This document shows, in pieces, positions 41,976-44,846 of a DNA stretch of 44,846 nt. Each line of letters opens with the position of its first letter. The first letter of the stretch is position 1. The notes beneath the pieces were generated by a model. It did no database searches. It was not told where the DNA came from and worked only from the letters and a program-made list of their open reading frames with translations. Both the position numbers and the translations under genes were made by a program. The stretch is taken from NCBI RefSeq assembly GCF_030326305.1, contig NZ_JACAKB010000025.1, positions 1 to 44,846 on the forward strand, given 5' to 3'. The DNA comes from Myroides odoratimimus. GTDB lineage: Bacteria > Bacteroidota > Bacteroidia > Flavobacteriales > Flavobacteriaceae.

Positions 41976-43322
41976 ATGTTACTATTACAGTTCTGTATCC
42001 TGATAGGAATGATTCTTATCGGATCACAAATGAAAGGAATTGGTCTTGGTGTCATGGGAATGGTTGGGTTAAGTATATTCGTATTTGTATTCGGTATGCG
42101 TCCTGGTGATCCTCCTATAGATGTAATGCTTGTGATTATGGCTATTGTTTCTACAGCAGCTACTCTTCAAGCATGTGGTGGACTAGACTATTTAGTGCAA
42201 TTAGCTGAGAAAGTAATTCGAAGTAATCCTTCTAATATTGTGTTTATTGCACCATTTACGGTTTATTTCTTTTGTCTTTTTGCAGGGACGGCGCACTTAC
42301 TATATTCTTTATTACCTATTATTTCTGAGGTAGCAGCTAAAAAGAGAATTAGACCTGAGCGTCCTTTAAGTATATCGGTGATCGCCTCTCACTTAGCGAT
42401 AACAGGGAGTCCTATGAGTGCTGCTACAGCGGCTTTTGCAGGGGCTAGTATTTTAGCTTATCCTGGGGCTTTGATAGATATTATGAAAGTGTGTATACCA
42501 GCCTGTCTTATTGGTATTTTAATAGGTTGTTTGTCTGTTCTTAAGAAAGGTAAGGAATTAGAGGACGACCCTATATTTATTGAGAAGATGAAAGATCCGG
42601 AGTTTGCTAAAAGTCTTGATGCGGATGTGGTAGGGGAGAAAAAAGAATTAAGAAAAGGAGCGAAGACTTCTGTTGTGATATTCTCTATAGCGGTGTTACT
42701 AATTGTTTTAGCAGGTGCTTTTCCTCAGTTACTTCCTGTTTTTGAACCTGGAGCTGCAAGCTTAGTACTTAAGGCTAGTGGGGAGTTGCAGATGGTGGCA
42801 GTGATAAGTATGATTACATTGACTGCTTCTGCTCTGATGATGATTACAACCAAAACAAGTGCAATAGCTGTGACAAAGGTTAGTCTTTTTAGTTCTATGG
42901 CTACTGCTGTCGTTTCTGTGTTTGGTGTAGTGTGGATGAGTTCTACTTTTATGGCGCATAATGAAGTGGTGATAAAAGCATTTATGACAGATGTGGTTTC
43001 TACATATCCTTGGACTTTTGCTATTGCTGTATTTATTTTAGGAGCCTTGATGTTTAGTCAGGCAGCTACAACAAAAACGATGATGCCTCTAGGATTGTCT
43101 TTGGGATTATCTAACCCTGCGCTGATAGCAATATTCCCTGCCGTGAATGCAGATTTTGTTTTACCGGGTTATCCAACACTGTTAGCAGCAATTAATTTTG
43201 ACAGAACAGGAAGTACTAAGATCGGGAAGTTTGTTGTGAATCATAGTTTTATGATTCCAGGATTAGTAGCGATTGGCGTAGCCGTAGCTGCAGGCTTTTT
43301 GTTAGGAGCTGTTTTATTATAA
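41976..43322 (+). CDS. Anaerobic C4-dicarboxylate transporter, DcuA/DcuB family
   Basis: A 448-aa inner-membrane protein with about 10-12 helices. The opening LLLQFCILIGMILIGSQMKGIGLGVMGMVGL and the block RPGDPPIDVMLVIMAIVSTAATLQACGGLDYLVQLAEKVIR are family hallmarks, followed by IRPERPLSISVIASHLAITGSPMSAATAA; the N-terminal wording is closer to DcuB than DcuA. Dcu proteins exchange aspartate, fumarate, malate and succinate. Next to periplasmic asparaginase, it most likely imports aspartate, possibly in exchange for succinate. The frame is open to a GTG at 41970, but ATG 41976 lines up with the usual start. The porin gene follows by 23 bases. Confidence 0.92.
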   Translation: MLLLQFCILIGMILIGSQMKGIGLGVMGMVGLSIFVFVFGMRPGDPPIDVMLVIMAIVSTAATLQACGGLDYLVQLAEKVIRSNPSNIVFIAPFTVYFFCLFAGTAHLLYSLLPIISEVAAKKRIRPERPLSISVIASHLAITGSPMSAATAAFAGASILAYPGALIDIMKVCIPACLIGILIGCLSVLKKGKELEDDPIFIEKMKDPEFAKSLDADVVGEKKELRKGAKTSVVIFSIAVLLIVLAGAFPQLLPVFEPGAASLVLKASGELQMVAVISMITLTASALMMITTKTSAIAVTKVSLFSSMATAVVSVFGVVWMSSTFMAHNEVVIKAFMTDVVSTYPWTFAIAVFILGALMFSQAATTKTMMPLGLSLGLSNPALIAIFPAVNADFVLPGYPTLLAAINFDRTGSTKIGKFVVNHSFMIPGLVAIGVAVAAGFLLGAVLL

Positions 43323-43345
43323 AAAATGAAGTATTAAATAAAAAA

Positions 43346-44539
43346 ATGAAAATGAAAAAGGCATTATTATTAATGACGATGTTTGTGAGTGCGGGAGCAA
43401 TGGCTCAGGAACCGCAGTCTTCTACAGACACGATTGTAAAACCTATTATCCCCGTCGAGAAAGTAGGATTGTTAAAAAATATAGACGTTCTATTTCATAC
43501 TAGAGTGGGATTTGAGAGTTACTTTGATAACGGAACTTTTACCAACTCTGAGTTTGATAATAATCAGGCTCGTATTGAGATAAAAGGAAAAATACACGAT
43601 AGAGTGTATTTTAGATTTAGAAATCGATATACTCAGAAATCTGAAATAGGAACGAAAGACCATATTGAAAGAGGTATTGATATGGCATTTGTAGGAATCT
43701 ATCTAGATTCTAAAACTAGACTAGACATTGGTAAGATGAGTGCTGACTGGGGAGGGTATGAGTTTGATTTAAATCCAATTGAGATTTTACAATATAATGA
43801 TATATTACAACATGCAGATAATTTCTTGACTGGAGTAGGTGTTACACATACTTTAGATAATGGACATTCTTTTGGGGCACAGATTCTAAATTCTAGAACA
43901 CAAGATTTTGAAGATCAATATCATGATTTTGATATAACTAATTTAGAGAAAGCAAAAATGCCTTTGGCTTTTGTTGCAAACTGGAGAGGTAATTTCTTTG
44001 ATGGGAAGTTCCAAACAAACTATAGTTATAGCTACTTTCAAGAAGCAAAAAGTAAAGCGATGAACTATGTGTCTCTTGGGCATAAATATCAAGATAGTAA
44101 ATTAACGATTATGTATGACTTCCAATATAGCAAGGAAGATCTAGATCGTAAAGGGATGGTGAGTTATATGGTAAATAATAAACTAGAAGAAGGAGTGAAA
44201 GGCCATGTAAGTGAAAATGTATCTTATATGGATAACTGGATTAAGGCAGATTATCTTGTTACTCCTAAATTAAATTTATCATTAACATTAATGACTAGTA
44301 ACGCTTATGGTAAAAATATAGAGAGCGCTACAAGTGGTACAGATCGTTTGAGAACAAGTTATGGTTTTATACCAACGGTACAGTATATACCATTTAAGGA
44401 TATTAATGTGAGATTCTATGTTTCTTATGTGGGAAGATATTATAACTATTCTTCTTATGCTAAGAATAATTTAGGATTAGAAAATTATAATACAGGAAGA
44501 TTGACAATAGGATTTGTTGCTCCTTTATTGATATTATAA
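43346..44539 (+). CDS. Outer membrane porin (Porin_O_P-like)
   Basis: A 397-aa beta-barrel protein. A signal peptide (residues 1-21, ending in AMAQ) precedes many amphipathic strands with Asn, Tyr and aromatic girdles (YFRFRNRYTQKSEIG, ARIEIKGKIHDRVYF, RLDIGKMSADWGGYEFD). The layout matches the phosphate-selective porin O/P group (PF07396), which in Bacteroidetes is a general anion-selective family. As third gene of the asparaginase-transporter operon it is likely to let asparagine or aspartate cross the outer membrane. Met3 (43352) is an alternative start. It ends at a terminator 22 bases downstream. Confidence 0.82.
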   Translation: MKMKKALLLMTMFVSAGAMAQEPQSSTDTIVKPIIPVEKVGLLKNIDVLFHTRVGFESYFDNGTFTNSEFDNNQARIEIKGKIHDRVYFRFRNRYTQKSEIGTKDHIERGIDMAFVGIYLDSKTRLDIGKMSADWGGYEFDLNPIEILQYNDILQHADNFLTGVGVTHTLDNGHSFGAQILNSRTQDFEDQYHDFDITNLEKAKMPLAFVANWRGNFFDGKFQTNYSYSYFQEAKSKAMNYVSLGHKYQDSKLTIMYDFQYSKEDLDRKGMVSYMVNNKLEEGVKGHVSENVSYMDNWIKADYLVTPKLNLSLTLMTSNAYGKNIESATSGTDRLRTSYGFIPTVQYIPFKDINVRFYVSYVGRYYNYSSYAKNNLGLENYNTGRLTIGFVAPLLIL

Positions 44540-44561
44540 TAGATAGCTATATAATAAGTAT

Positions 44562-44597
44562 AAGCTCTAGGTCTTCTGACTTAGAGCTTTTCTTTTT
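44562..44597 (+). terminator. Terminator of the asparaginase operon
   Basis: The 12-bp stem AAGCTCTAGGTC / GACTTAGAGCTT has one G-T pair and the loop TTCT, then TTCTTTTTT. The 200 bases that follow are AT-rich and show no gene. Confidence 0.92.
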
Positions 44598-44806
44598 TAC
44601 AAAAGTAGGTAGTATCATGCTCCTATATATAATAGAGTACAATATTAAATACATTCTGCCATACAGCCTTACGTATATATAGTATAGAGATGCTATGACG
44701 CTATAAGCTCTGAAAAAAAGATAAAAAACTTTTACTCGTAAAAGGTGATATAATAGATAGTTAAGAAAAAGTTTTCAAAAACCTTGAAAATAATTCAAAG
44801 ATAAGT

Positions 44807-44836
44807 TTGGAAGTAAAGGAAAAGATACTACTTTTG
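44807..44836 (+). promoter_or_regulatory. Strong full-consensus promoter at the right edge (rRNA/tRNA-like)
   Basis: TTG at 44807-44809, a 19-base spacer and TACTTTTG at 44829-44836, preceded by an A/T-rich block (44710-44800) like an UP element and followed by CATCCGCATT. This arrangement is like the promoters ahead of rRNA or tRNA operons in Flavobacteriia. The gene it drives lies outside the window. Confidence 0.6.
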
Positions 44837-44846
44837 CATCCGCATT

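Overview
The window is a 44.8 kb piece of a low-GC chromosome from the Bacteroidetes, almost certainly a member of the Flavobacteriia; a Myroides-like organism is my guess but is not proven. The grounds are the AT-rich base use, two outer-membrane receptors of the CarboxypepD_reg/plug/barrel type, many Bacteroidetes-type promoter motifs (TAnnTTTG at -7, sometimes with TTG about 20 bases upstream), weak Shine-Dalgarno sequences, and families typical of this phylum (OMP_b-brl_3 barrel, Porin_O_P, CD225/DUF2752 pairs). No insertion sequence, prophage or CRISPR array is visible. It reads as core chromosome with a few accessory items.

Layout. 1-2.7 kb: tRNA-Thr(TGT), cardiolipin synthase and an alpha/beta hydrolase. 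2.8-6.7 kb: an outer-membrane beta-barrel protein, a LOG-family nucleotide hydrolase overlapping a Crp/Fnr regulator, then a possible small RNA behind a palindrome. 6.9-10.5 kb: a NYN-LOTUS RNA-metabolism protein, a DinB-like protein and a lipoprotein dipeptidyl peptidase III. 10.6-15.9 kb: small unknowns, an AraC regulator divergent from a CynX/NimT-type exporter, a DUF2905 membrane protein, a DsbA/FrnE-type oxidoreductase and a predicted lipoprotein. 16.3-20.6 kb: the SbcD-SbcC nuclease, preceded by an array of 11-bp repeats. 20.7-21.3 kb: a RelE/HigB-type toxin-antitoxin pair sitting between two identical 28-bp terminator copies. 21.4-22.5 kb: an MFS transporter. 22.6-30.4 kb: a three-gene minus-strand operon made of an OB-fold/NfeD-like membrane protein, a YqiK-type flotillin and a giant (1613 aa) DUF3686-type AAA ATPase. 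30.6-35.7 kb: a TonB receptor with a Fur-like palindrome over its start site, formate-THF ligase, and a PhnA zinc-ribbon protein. 36-40 kb: Nudix, SUKH-like, CD225, DUF2752 and a PQQ-type propeller protein. 40.8-44.5 kb: a coherent asparagine-use operon (periplasmic asparaginase, Dcu-type C4-dicarboxylate transporter, porin). The right edge carries a strong rRNA/tRNA-like promoter that fires out of the window.

Most interesting as a system: the flotillin/OB-fold/DUF3686 ATPase operon, in which a membrane scaffold is made together with a very large coiled-coil AAA machine, separated by a perfect 30-bp palindrome. Other leads are the toxin-antitoxin cassette bracketed by duplicated terminators, the 11-bp helically phased intergenic arrays (two clear, one degenerate), a pair of identical-architecture TTTAGAA-N3-TTCTAAA operators 2 kb apart, and a possible small RNA next to a Crp/Fnr gene. 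Functions are from recognising motifs by eye; no database search was run.
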